Positions 1-8,122 of a DNA stretch of 64,000 bases are shown piece after piece. The translations under genes and the position numbers were made by a program. The notes beneath the pieces are model-generated. The model was not told the origin of the DNA. It ran no database searches and saw only the letters and a list, made by a program, of their open reading frames with translations. Source of the stretch: CALWOS01 sp963595735 (GTDB lineage Bacteria > Bacillota > Clostridia > Oscillospirales > Oscillospiraceae); NCBI GenBank assembly GCA_963595735.1, contig CAVBJJ010000009.1:1-64000 (forward strand). Reading direction: 5' to 3'. Numbering within the stretch: position 1 is the first letter of the stretch; each line of letters opens with the position of its first letter.

Positions 1-66
1 GGGGTTCTGATGCTATGACTTTTTTATTCGTGTCTACTTTTACTTGACAGATGCAATCAGAGATAT

Positions 67-84
67 CGGAGGCCTCCGTTTTTT
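67..84 (+). terminator. Possible intrinsic terminator at window edge
   Basis: A 12-base palindrome (CGGAGGCCTCCG) is followed directly by six Ts on the plus strand. It would end a plus-strand transcript entering from outside the window, or mark the convergent boundary with the minus-strand MATE gene. The stem is short (about 4 bp with a GGCC loop), so the call is tentative. Confidence 0.4.
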
Positions 85-103
85 ATGATGTCATTTTTTC
101 GCG

Positions 104-1546
104 TCAGGGGGTAGGAGAGCCCGGCGCGGGAACTTCCGGTTCGTCCCTTGTCAGAATGTACACCCAGCGGTAGCGGTTGCAGACAATGGCGTTGGGAATG
201 CACTTGAGCAGCTGATCGACCTTCAAAAACCAGAAGGTCACGACCGGGGGAAATTGAAAGACAAAGGCGCTTACAAACGCGGCGGGAATGGTGAATAGCC
301 ACATGAACAGATTGTCCACCAGAGCGCTGTACTTGGTGGCGCCGCCGCCGGCGATGATGCCGCCCTCCACCGGGTATTCATAGCAGGTGCCGAAGGTGGT
401 AATGCTCAGCACGGTCAAAAAGCGAATGGCCAGCGCCTTGGTTTCCTCCGAGACGGTATACAGCCCCACAATGGCGTCCTTGCAAACAAACAGCAGCACG
501 GCGGAGGCCAGTGCGATCAGCAGCAAAATGCCCTGCATGGTCTTGGTATAGGGGCGGATTTTGTCCAGGCGGCCCTCACCGATGGTCTTACCCATGGTCA
601 CGGAGCAGACATTGGCGCAGGAGCGTCCCACGGTGGAGAAAATCTGGAAAATGACAATGGCGATGCTGTTGGCGGCGATGATGGTCGCGCCGATATGCCC
701 CAGTACAGCGGTCTGGGCGGCCTGGGCAATGCCCCAAAGCAGCCCGGTCACGACCATGGGCGTGGCGATGTGGATATAATCCCGCAGATAGGTAAAATCA
801 AAGCGCAGCAGCTCCTGTAGCTTCATATGCAGCTTTTTGTCCACAAACAGCACATAGACCAGAATGATCACCAGCTCCACCGAACGACTGACCAGCGTGG
901 CGATGGCGGCGCCGCGGATTCCCAGCTCCGGTGCGCCGAAGTTGCCGTAAATCAGGAAGAAGTTCAGGCAGACATTGATGACAATGGTGCTCACAGACAT
1001 GATGGTGCCAATGGTAACGGTCTCCACGCTCTGCAAGGAATACATCAGCGAATTGGAAACGGAAAAAAGAATGTAGGTAAAGCAGATGATACGCAGATAG
1101 CGCACGCCCTCCGCCACTACCGCCGGGTCGCTGGTGAACAGAGACATGATTTGCTCCGGCAGCAGCAGCGACAGCGCCAGGAAGATCACCCCCACCAGAA
1201 AGCCGAATTTCATGCCCAGAGAGATGATTTGTTTGATTGGCTCCAGCCGGCGCTGCCCCCAGTATTGGGAGGCCAGCACCACAATGCCCATGCCGATGCC
1301 GGCGGCGATCATTTGCAGGGTGAACTGGAGCTGATTGACCAGCGTTGCGCCGGAAAGCGCCAGCTCCGAATAGCGCCCCAGCATCATGTTATCCGCCAGA
1401 TTGACCGCCAGCGCTGCCAGCTGCTGCAGCACGATAATGCCAAGCAGCGGGAAAAAGCTGCGGTAAAAGCTGCGATCTCGGGTGAAGATGCCAAACAGCT
1501 TTCTGTCCCGATCCGGCGGCGGGATCACGCGGGTGTGTGTTTTCAT
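104..1546 (-). CDS. MATE family efflux transporter
   Basis: The 480-residue product is a polytopic membrane protein of the MATE/NorM-DinF superfamily, which exports drugs or metabolites in exchange for Na+ or H+. It shows about twelve hydrophobic segments in two similar halves. The first half has the LAVNLADNMMLGRYSELALSG segment typical of MATE helix 1-2, and the middle has the TPMVVTGLLWGIAQ repeat of the same fold. Its length matches the family (about 450-480). The ATG at 1546 follows a GGGGGG stretch. The substrate cannot be read from sequence. It is the last minus-strand gene before the window edge, separated from pyrG by a copy of the dispersed structured repeat, so it is probably not cotranscribed with pyrG. 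Confidence 0.93.
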   Translation of the reverse strand: MKTHTRVIPPPDRDRKLFGIFTRDRSFYRSFFPLLGIIVLQQLAALAVNLADNMMLGRYSELALSGATLVNQLQFTLQMIAAGIGMGIVVLASQYWGQRRLEPIKQIISLGMKFGFLVGVIFLALSLLLPEQIMSLFTSDPAVVAEGVRYLRIICFTYILFSVSNSLMYSLQSVETVTIGTIMSVSTIVINVCLNFFLIYGNFGAPELGIRGAAIATLVSRSVELVIILVYVLFVDKKLHMKLQELLRFDFTYLRDYIHIATPMVVTGLLWGIAQAAQTAVLGHIGATIIAANSIAIVIFQIFSTVGRSCANVCSVTMGKTIGEGRLDKIRPYTKTMQGILLLIALASAVLLFVCKDAIVGLYTVSEETKALAIRFLTVLSITTFGTCYEYPVEGGIIAGGGATKYSALVDNLFMWLFTIPAAFVSAFVFQFPPVVTFWFLKVDQLLKCIPNAIVCNRYRWVYILTRDEPEVPAPGSPTP

Positions 1547-1610
1547 AAAAAATTGCCCCCCAATGGTGTGCGATTACCAGAATTATCGCACAAGTGGGGG
1601 ACAATTTCCA

Positions 1611-1801
1611 GAGGAAAACAGAATTTTCCTCTATCCGCCGAGTATTTTGGCGTAGCCAAAATACTGTGGGAAAGCCAAGAGGGGGCTTTCCGCGGCGGTT
1701 TATCTGATTGAGGCGGGTCTTGACCCCCTCAAACTCCCCCGCTGCTGCGGAGGATTCTGATGGCTGCTCTTTTTGACAGCCTTAGGAAAACAGGGTTTTC
1801 C
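1611..1801 (-). repeat. Dispersed structured repeat, copy 1
   Basis: Fills the gap between pyrG and the MATE gene. The element reads on the minus strand from about 1782 to 1630 and matches the copies at 30002 and 42309. The outer arms CGGCGG (1693-1698) and CCGCCG (1635-1640) enclose two hairpins: GGAAAGCC paired with GGCTTTCC (1669-1691), and an 11-bp stem with a 3-base loop (1641-1665). It is bracketed by two further hairpins, 1611-1631 (GAGGAAAA/TTTTCCTC) and 1785-1801 (GGAAAAC/GTTTTCC). The 280-base gap between genes holds no gene that I can support. Confidence 0.85.
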
Positions 1802-1826
1802 GCAAAAAGTGAGGAAAGAAGGAGGG

Positions 1827-3437
1827 TCAGCGATTTTTTGCCTGCTCCAGTGCGGCCTGGATAAAGCCGGAGAACAGGGGATGGGGCTTGTTGGGGCGGC
1901 TTTTGAATTCCGGGTGATACTGCACGCCCACAAAGAACGGTGCATCCGCCAGCTCCACTGCCTCAACCAGCTGGCCATCGGGAGAGGTGCCGCTGAGAAC
2001 CAGACCGGCTGCTTCCAACACGGCGCGGTAGTCGTTGTTGAACTCATAGCGGTGGCGGTGGCGCTCCCGGATCAGCGCCTGGCCATAGCAGCGCTCCATC
2101 TGGGTGCCGGCCTTGATCTGGCAGGGATAGCTGCCCAGCCGCAGCGTGCCGCCCTTGTCGATGTCCTCATGCTGGCCGGGCATAAAATCAATGACCTTGT
2201 GGGGGCAAAGTTCGCTGAATTCGCCGGAGTCGGCGTCGGCCAGACCGGCCACATGGCGGGCAAATTCGATCACCGCGATCTGCATTCCCAGGCAGATGCC
2301 CAGATAGGGCAGCTTTTGCTCTCTGGCATAGCGGGCGGCCAGGATCATGCCGTCAATGCCCCGGCTGCCGAAGCCGCCGGGTACCAGAATGCCGTCCAGC
2401 CCCGCCAGCTCCCGGGCGTAATTTTCCGGGGTGAGGCTTTCCGAATCGATCCACTGGATCTCTACCTTGGTGTTTCGGGGATAGCCCGCGTGGCGCAGCG
2501 CCTCCGCAACGGAGAGATAGGCGTCATGCAGTTGGACATACTTTCCTACAAGGCCGATGGTGACCGTGTGTTCGCGGTTTTTGATCTGGGCGACCATCTG
2601 CGTCCACTCGGTCAGGTCGGCAGGGGGCGCGTCAATGTGCAGCTCCCGGCAGACGATTTCGGAGAAATTGGCTTGCTCCAGCATCAGCGGCGCTTCGTAC
2701 AGCACCGGCAGGGTGATGTTTTCGATCACGCACTCCGGCTTGACATTGCAAAACAGGGAGATCTTCTGGAAAATCGCGGCTTCCAGCGGCTGATCGCAGC
2801 GCAGCACGATGATGTTGGGGTTGATGCCCATGCCCCGCAGCTCCTTGACAGAATGCTGGGTGGGCTTGGACTTGTGTTCATCGGAGCCGCGCAGATAGGG
2901 AACCAGCGTCACATGGATAAACAGACTGTTTTCCTGGCCTACCTCCAGACCGATCTGCCGCACGGCCTCCAGAAAGGGTTGGGATTCAATGTCGCCGATG
3001 GTGCCGCCGATCTCGGTAATGACCACATCCGCGTCGGTCTGCTTGCCAACCCGGTAGATGAATTCCTTGATCTCGTTGGTGATGTGGGGAATGACCTGCA
3101 CGGTGGAGCCAAGGTATTCTCCCCGGCGCTCCTTGTTGAGCACATTCCAATAGACCTTACCGGTGGTCAGGTTGGAGTATTTGTTCAGATCCTCGTCAAT
3201 AAAGCGCTCGTAGTGTCCCAGGTCCAGGTCGGTCTCGGCGCCGTCCTCGGTGACATAGACCTCTCCGTGCTGGTAGGGGCTCATGGTGCCGGGGTCTACA
3301 TTGATATAGGGATCCAGCTTTTGGGCGGCGACCTTTAATCCGCGGGATTTGAGCAGCCGTCCCAGGGAAGCGGCGGTGATGCCCTTACCCAGGCCGGATA
3401 CCACGCCGCCGGTGACAAAAATATATTTTGTTGGCAT
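1827..3437 (-). CDS. pyrG: CTP synthase (glutamine hydrolysing)
   Basis: Catalyses ATP-dependent amination of UTP to CTP with glutamine as nitrogen donor, the last step of pyrimidine nucleotide synthesis, in the cytoplasm. The 536-residue protein begins with the family hallmark TKYIFVTGGVVSGLGKGI, a synthetase P-loop, and has GGTIGDIE around residue 145. The C-terminal class I glutamine amidotransferase domain carries the nucleophile Cys382 in LGICLGMQ and a late YHPEF. Length is normal for PyrG. A strong ribosome site (AAGGAGG) precedes the ATG at 3437, and its own promoter sits at 3475-3503. The upstream pnuC-like gene ends only 85 bases away, so read-through is also possible. Confidence 0.98.
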   Translation of the reverse strand: MPTKYIFVTGGVVSGLGKGITAASLGRLLKSRGLKVAAQKLDPYINVDPGTMSPYQHGEVYVTEDGAETDLDLGHYERFIDEDLNKYSNLTTGKVYWNVLNKERRGEYLGSTVQVIPHITNEIKEFIYRVGKQTDADVVITEIGGTIGDIESQPFLEAVRQIGLEVGQENSLFIHVTLVPYLRGSDEHKSKPTQHSVKELRGMGINPNIIVLRCDQPLEAAIFQKISLFCNVKPECVIENITLPVLYEAPLMLEQANFSEIVCRELHIDAPPADLTEWTQMVAQIKNREHTVTIGLVGKYVQLHDAYLSVAEALRHAGYPRNTKVEIQWIDSESLTPENYARELAGLDGILVPGGFGSRGIDGMILAARYAREQKLPYLGICLGMQIAVIEFARHVAGLADADSGEFSELCPHKVIDFMPGQHEDIDKGGTLRLGSYPCQIKAGTQMERCYGQALIRERHRHRYEFNNDYRAVLEAAGLVLSGTSPDGQLVEAVELADAPFFVGVQYHPEFKSRPNKPHPLFSGFIQAALEQAKNR

Positions 3438-3474
3438 GGAAATTCCTCCTTAAAATATCTCCCTTGATACAGGC

Positions 3475-3503
3475 AGTGTATCGCAGGAAAAAGCAGCTGT
3501 CAA
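3475..3503 (-). promoter_or_regulatory. Promoter for pyrG
   Basis: On the minus strand TTGACA (3498-3503), a 17-base spacer and TACACT (3475-3480) form a near-consensus vegetative promoter about 40 bases upstream of the pyrG start. The expected transcript start is not a G-run, so the CTP-sensing reiterative G attenuation known for Bacillus pyrG is not evident here. Confidence 0.75.
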
Positions 3504-3522
3504 GAATCGAAGCACGCCCGGC

Positions 3523-4218
3523 TCAATCCTCCGCAATTTCCTGTAGTCGCTGGAGCTTTTCCCGCTTTTTCCAGCTGAAAAAGCCGTACAAATCGTTGAC
3601 CAGGAAAATAGAAAAGGTTGCCAGGATCGGCAGATAGCCGCGATCCTCCCGGGTGGCAAGTCCCCACAGAACGATGAGGATGACATCATTGCTGGCATAG
3701 GCCAGCGCGTAGGCGGAGCTGCGCATGGCGGTAAGATACACCGCCAGAAAGCTGGCCGTAACGGAAAGGGTGCTGGGCAGCAGGTTTGGGGTTTGCAGAT
3801 AGTGCAGGATGAAGAAAAATACAAGTGTAACGCCGGCTGTCAGAGGAAAGGCGAGAAAAATCTGCGATTTTTTCAGCTTGTTGATGGCTACCTCGCCCTC
3901 GGCATAGGGATTGCGCAGCCAGGAGACCAGCGCTACAATGGCCATGGGCAGGGTCATGCCCGCATAGGTGAACATCTCGCCCCAATAGCGGAAGCGGTAG
4001 GAGATCATGGCGTACAGCACGGCAAAGGCCGCGGTGGTGACCTGTCCCCAGAGATTGCCCCGCGCCAGCAGCACAAGACCGGTTGCCCCGATCATGGTGG
4101 CGCAGAGCATGAGCACATCCAGACCGGCCAAAAGATTGAAAAACAGGATAATAGACAGGGAAAAAAGCCAGAGGATCCATTCGGAACGCTGCATACGGGC
4201 AAAGGGGTTGTATCGCAT
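3523..4218 (-). CDS. pnuC: PnuC-like nicotinamide riboside/mononucleotide transporter
   Basis: A 231-residue integral membrane protein with about seven hydrophobic segments. The C-terminal half carries features of the PnuC family: an SNDVILIVLWGLA segment, then a final helix and the basic tail FFSWKKREK. PnuC carriers facilitate uptake of nicotinamide riboside or mononucleotide for NAD synthesis. The open frame extends to 4284, but the ATG at 4218 has a clean GGAGGTG ribosome site, so the product starts MRYNPFARMQ. It lies 62 bases downstream of asnB on the same strand and is probably cotranscribed. No riboswitch can fit in so short a spacer. Substrate is inferred from family only. Confidence 0.8.
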   Translation of the reverse strand: MRYNPFARMQRSEWILWLFSLSIILFFNLLAGLDVLMLCATMIGATGLVLLARGNLWGQVTTAAFAVLYAMISYRFRYWGEMFTYAGMTLPMAIVALVSWLRNPYAEGEVAINKLKKSQIFLAFPLTAGVTLVFFFILHYLQTPNLLPSTLSVTASFLAVYLTAMRSSAYALAYASNDVILIVLWGLATREDRGYLPILATFSIFLVNDLYGFFSWKKREKLQRLQEIAED

Positions 4219-4280
4219 AAGGCACCTCCAATCGCACTTCGGCAGCACAGGGAAAACGGGTTCTTTCGGGGGGCTTGCGG

Positions 4281-5858
4281 TCAAATGCCGCTGTCGCCAT
4301 AGTTGGACAGCACGCGGGCGGAGGGGTCGTTGACATCGCAGCCGGCCCAGGTCTTGTTGGGCATCCAGAAATCCACGATCATCTGTGCCTGACCGGGGTA
4401 ATATTTTTCAAACAGCTCCCGATAGAGCAGGGATTCCTTGGTAAAGGGGCGGGCGTGGGTGTATTGCTTGGCCTTTTCCGCAAATTCCGCGTCGGTGTAG
4501 CAGCCCTCGGCATAGGCCTTCAGATGATCCACCATGGAGTGACCCACGGCATCGGAGAAAGCGGCCTTTTCCCGGTAGAGAATGTTGTGGGGCAGGTAGT
4601 CTCCCTCAAAGGCGTGGCGCAGCAGATATTTGCCCTTGTGGTAGTGGTTGCGCTTTTTCTCCGGGTCGATGGACATGACATATTTAACAAAGTCCAGGTC
4701 GCCAAAGGGCACCCGCGCCTCCAGGGAGTTGACGGAAATGCAGCGATCCGCCCGGAGCACATCGTACATATGCAGCTCCCGGATGCGCTTTTCCGCCTCC
4801 TGCTGGAACGCCTCGGCGGAGGGGGCAAAGTCCGTGTATTTGTATCCGAACAGCTCATCGGAGATCTCGCCGGTGAGCAGCACGCGGATATCCGTTTTCT
4901 CGTGGATGGCCTTGCACACCAGATACATACCGATGCTGGCGCGAATGGTGGTGATATCAAAGGTGGCAAGCAGCTCCACCACCGGCTCCAGCGCCGCCAG
5001 CACATCCTCCTTGGAAATGATAACTTCTGTATGGTCGCTGCCGATGTATTCGGCCACCTCTCTGGCATATTTCAGGTCGATGGCGTCCTCACTCATGCCG
5101 ATGGCAAAGGTGCGGATGGGCGTTTTGCTGGCTCTGGCGGCAACGGCACAGACCAGGGAGGAGTCCAGTCCGCCGCTGAGCAGAAAGCCCACCTTGGCAT
5201 CCGCCACCAGACGCTTGGTAATGCCACGCACCAGCTTGTCATGGATGTTTTGGCAAACGGTTTCCAGATCGTCCTGGATGTACTGCTCCACATGGGTGAT
5301 GTCGTTGTAGCAGATGAATTTTCCGTCCTTGTAATAGTGGCCGGGAGGGAAGGGGAAAATCTTTTCCACCAGTCCCATCAGGTTTTTCGGTTCGCTGGCA
5401 AAGACGATACAGCCCTTGGGGTCATAGCCGTAATACAGCGGGCGAATGCCGATGGGGTCACGGGCGGCGAGAAAGCTGCCGGTCTCGGCGTCATAGAGGA
5501 TGCAGGCAAATTCCGCGTCCAGCATGGCAAACATATCTGTGCCGTATTCCCGGTACAGCGGCAGGAGGATCTCGCAGTCGGAGTCGCTGACAAAGCTGTA
5601 TTTTTCCGCCAGCTGCGCCTTGAACTTTTCAAAGCCGTAAATTTCGCCGTTGCAGACCACATAGCTGCCGTCCAGAGAAAAGGGCTGCATTCCCTCCGGG
5701 TGCAGACCCATGATGGAAAGCCGGTGGAAGCCCAGCAGGCCTGCGCCGGTGTCCACGATGCGGCTGTCGTCCGGCCCGCGGGAAAGGGTGCGGTCAAAGC
5801 CTTTCTTAAATTCATCCAAAACAGCATCGCTGCTGCAATATCCCATGATAGAACACAT
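4281..5858 (-). CDS. asnB: Asparagine synthase B (glutamine hydrolysing)
   Basis: Converts aspartate, ATP and glutamine to asparagine. The 525-residue protein begins MCSIMGY, placing the class II amidotransferase nucleophile at Cys2 after Met removal. A glutaminase domain (to about residue 190) is followed by the synthetase domain with the ATP pyrophosphatase loop SGGLDSSLV near residue 228. Length and domain order are normal for bacterial AsnB. The ATG at 5858 has an AGGAGGT ribosome site. It sits just downstream of the Amt-PII gene but is separated from it by a strong hairpin, so it probably has its own promoter. Its glutamine use fits the nitrogen island next door. Confidence 0.96.
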   Translation of the reverse strand: MCSIMGYCSSDAVLDEFKKGFDRTLSRGPDDSRIVDTGAGLLGFHRLSIMGLHPEGMQPFSLDGSYVVCNGEIYGFEKFKAQLAEKYSFVSDSDCEILLPLYREYGTDMFAMLDAEFACILYDAETGSFLAARDPIGIRPLYYGYDPKGCIVFASEPKNLMGLVEKIFPFPPGHYYKDGKFICYNDITHVEQYIQDDLETVCQNIHDKLVRGITKRLVADAKVGFLLSGGLDSSLVCAVAARASKTPIRTFAIGMSEDAIDLKYAREVAEYIGSDHTEVIISKEDVLAALEPVVELLATFDITTIRASIGMYLVCKAIHEKTDIRVLLTGEISDELFGYKYTDFAPSAEAFQQEAEKRIRELHMYDVLRADRCISVNSLEARVPFGDLDFVKYVMSIDPEKKRNHYHKGKYLLRHAFEGDYLPHNILYREKAAFSDAVGHSMVDHLKAYAEGCYTDAEFAEKAKQYTHARPFTKESLLYRELFEKYYPGQAQMIVDFWMPNKTWAGCDVNDPSARVLSNYGDSGI

Positions 5859-5990
5859 AGCGGATACCTCCTAATGGTGTATTTTGAAAACGGAAAAAAC
5901 GGTGATCAAATCCGTCCGCAGTAGCTATGGATGCATTTCATCATCGTTTTCGTAAAACAGCAACAGCAAATCCCGGAATCGTTTTCGGAT

Positions 5991-6022
5991 GCTGGCAAAA
6001 GCGCATCGGCGCTTTTGCCAGC
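5991..6022 (-). terminator. Hairpin between amt and asnB
   Basis: A perfect 14-bp inverted repeat, GCTGGCAAAAGCGC and its complement, with an ATCG loop. It begins 64 bases past the end of the Amt-PII gene. It lacks a long T-run on the minus strand, so it may be a weak terminator, an RNA-stabilising hairpin or an attenuator for asnB. Confidence 0.6.
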
Positions 6023-6085
6023 ATCGCTTGTGGCTCTCACGATCCCACATTCGCTGTAAGCGGTATTCGGTTGTCAGTACGGAGC

Positions 6086-7841
6086 TTATTCCACCTCGTC
6101 CTGCAAAGCGGAGAAGCCTTCTTCGCCGGTGCGGACCTTGACAGCGTTTTCTACATCGTAGACAAAAATCTTGCCGTCGCCGATATGGCCGGTGTACAGG
6201 GCGCGCTTGGCGGTTTCGATCACATCCCGCACGGGAATGGCGCTGATGACCATGTCCACCTGCACCTTGGGCAGCAGGCTGGTTTCCACGGGAACGCCGC
6301 GGTAGTATTCGGGCTTGCCCTTCTGGGTACCATAGCCCATTACATGGCTGACGGTCATGCCGGTGATGCCCAGATCGCTCATGGCCTTTTTCAGGGTCTC
6401 GAAGCGGGCTTCCTTGCAGATGATCTCCACCTTGGTCAGCTTGGCCTCCCGCGGGGTGCCGGCGGAGGTCATGTCGGTGCGCTGCACGGGGATGGCCTCG
6501 GCCGGGGGAACGGAGCCGGTAACGGCAGTCACACCGGTGTCGGCGATCACGCCGGCATACTGGGGAACCGCCTGGACAAAGTCGGGGTAGGCGCTGGGCA
6601 TACCGTGCTCGGTCAGATCCAGACCGGCCAGCTCATCCTCCGCAGAGGCACGCAGACCGTGGAGATGCTTGATGATCTGGAAAGTGATAATCATGGTGAC
6701 GACTGCGAACGCGCCGACGGTGACAACACCCAGCAGCTGGATGCCCAGCAGATGGGCAGAACCGGTGTAGAACAGGCCGTTCAGACCGGCGGGGGCATCC
6801 GGCGTGGCCAGCAGGCCAACGGCGATGGTGCCCCAGATACCGTTGGCGCAGTGTACGCCAACCGCGCCCACAGGGTCATCAATGTGGAACTTCAGATCCA
6901 GCACTTCCACCACCAGCACCACCAGGATGCCGCTGACGGCGCCAACGATCACCGCGCCGAGACCGTTGAAGGCATCGCAGCCTGCGGTCACAGCGACCAG
7001 ACCGGCCAGAGCCGCGTTCAGGCACATGGACACATCGGGCTTGCCGTTCTTGATCCAGGTAAAGCACATGGTAACGACCGTGGCGATGGCCGGGGCGATC
7101 GTTGTGGTCAGGAAAATCGAACCCAGTTCGGAGGGGGTGGTAGCGGCAGCGCCGTTGAAGCCGTACCAGCCCAGCCAGAGGATGAACACGCCCAACGCGC
7201 CGACCGTGATGTTATGGCCGGGAATGGCGTTGACCTTGACGACCTTGCCGGCGGCGTTCTTGACATACTTGCCGATACGGGGGCCCAGGATCGTTGCGCC
7301 CACCAGAGCGGCCAAACCGCCTACCATGTGGATCGCGCAGGAACCGGCATAGTCATGGAAGCCGAGCTGAGACAGCCAGCCGCCGCCCCAGATCCAGTGC
7401 GCCTCGATGGGATANNNNNNNNNNGGGATAGATGATCACAGAGATCACAGCGGAATAAATGCAGTAAGCGGAAAACTTGGTGCGCTCTGCCATGGCGCCG
7501 GAGACGATCGTGGCGGTGGTAGCGCAGAACATCAGGTTAAACACAAAGGTGGAAGCACCGGTGAAGCTGCCGTCAGCAGGGCTGGCGATGAACTCCTTGA
7601 AGTGCAGCCACATTTCCATGTTGGGCTTACCCATAAAGCCCATCAGGGTATCCTCCCCCATCATGATGCCATAGCCGAGCAGAGAAAAGACCACGGTACC
7701 GATGCAGAAGTCCATCAGGTTTTTCATGATAATGTTGCCGGCGTTCTTTGCCCGGGTAAAACCGGTTTCCACCATGGCAAAACCGGCTTGCATCCAGAAC
7801 ACCAATGCTGCGCCGATCAAAAACCAAAACTCTACAGTCAT
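6086..7841 (-). CDS. Ammonium transporter with fused PII domain (split by assembly gap)
   Basis: An Amt/Rh channel moves NH3/NH4+ across the membrane, and PII proteins block Amt pores in response to 2-oxoglutarate and ATP/ADP. The start is the ATG at 7841 (AGAAAGGGG upstream), giving MTVEFWFLIGAALVFWMQAG. After the N-gap (7415-7424) the protein continues PIEAHWIWGGGWLSQLGFHD, a diagnostic Amt segment. From about residue 460 a full PII domain follows, with the T-loop region YGTQKGKPEYYRGVPVE and the B-loop TGHIGDGKIFVYDVENAV. The two halves are in different frames as assembled. Merging the shared GGGATA on both sides of the Ns (removing 16 bases) restores one frame of about 579 residues. The fusion implies built-in gating. 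The T-loop tyrosine is present. Confidence 0.93.
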
Positions 7842-8122
7842 TTTCAAAAACCCCTTTCTAAAACACGGCAGGACGACAAAGGGAGGAAAGAAGACCTGTG
7901 CCGGCCTGCCGGCTTACCCCGTGAATCCCTTCTCTGTGCGGATCAAACTTTTCTCACGATCACGGGGGATTTTTACCTATTAAGCATATATGCATAATAG
8001 GTTATCTAGAAAATACCATTCCGAGGGGAGCGAAGCCCTCTTTTTTTAAGGAAACGGATGTTGTCCTCCGCTCACGCCTCGGAACAGCAAATTCTATGCG
8101 ATGAAATTAAATGTACAAAAGC
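7842..8122 (-). promoter_or_regulatory. Structured leader/promoter region of the amt-PII gene
   Basis: This 281-base gene-free stretch holds several dyads. A near-perfect 28-base palindrome lies at 7975-8002 (ACCTATTA and TAATAGGT arms around GCATATATGC). Downstream on the minus strand a long-range stem forms between CCCCGTGA and TCACGGGG. A CGGCAGG/CCTGCCG stem followed by GTGTTTT near the gene could act as an attenuator. A TATTAT -10-like box overlaps the palindrome, but I see no convincing -35. TTCCGAGG (8019-8026) pairs with CCTCGGAA (8077-8084). The exact control is unknown. Confidence 0.5.

Noticed and set aside
1611..1801. Repeat copy 1 as a simple terminator of pyrG
   Set aside because: Terminator-like hairpins exist at its ends, but the conserved three-way junction and other copies show a larger element.
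1773..3338. Long plus-strand open frame of 521 codons opposite pyrG
   Set aside because: It lies entirely antisense to pyrG, has a biased Gly/His/Gln-rich composition typical of high-GC antisense frames, and no family motif.
4219..4280. Riboswitch (NAD or thiamine type) upstream of the pnuC-like gene
   Set aside because: Only 62 bases separate it from asnB, too short for a known PnuC-associated riboswitch, and no motif was seen.
4275..5924. 549-codon plus-strand frame opposite asnB
   Set aside because: Shadow of a confident gene on the other strand; no ribosome site or recognisable domain.
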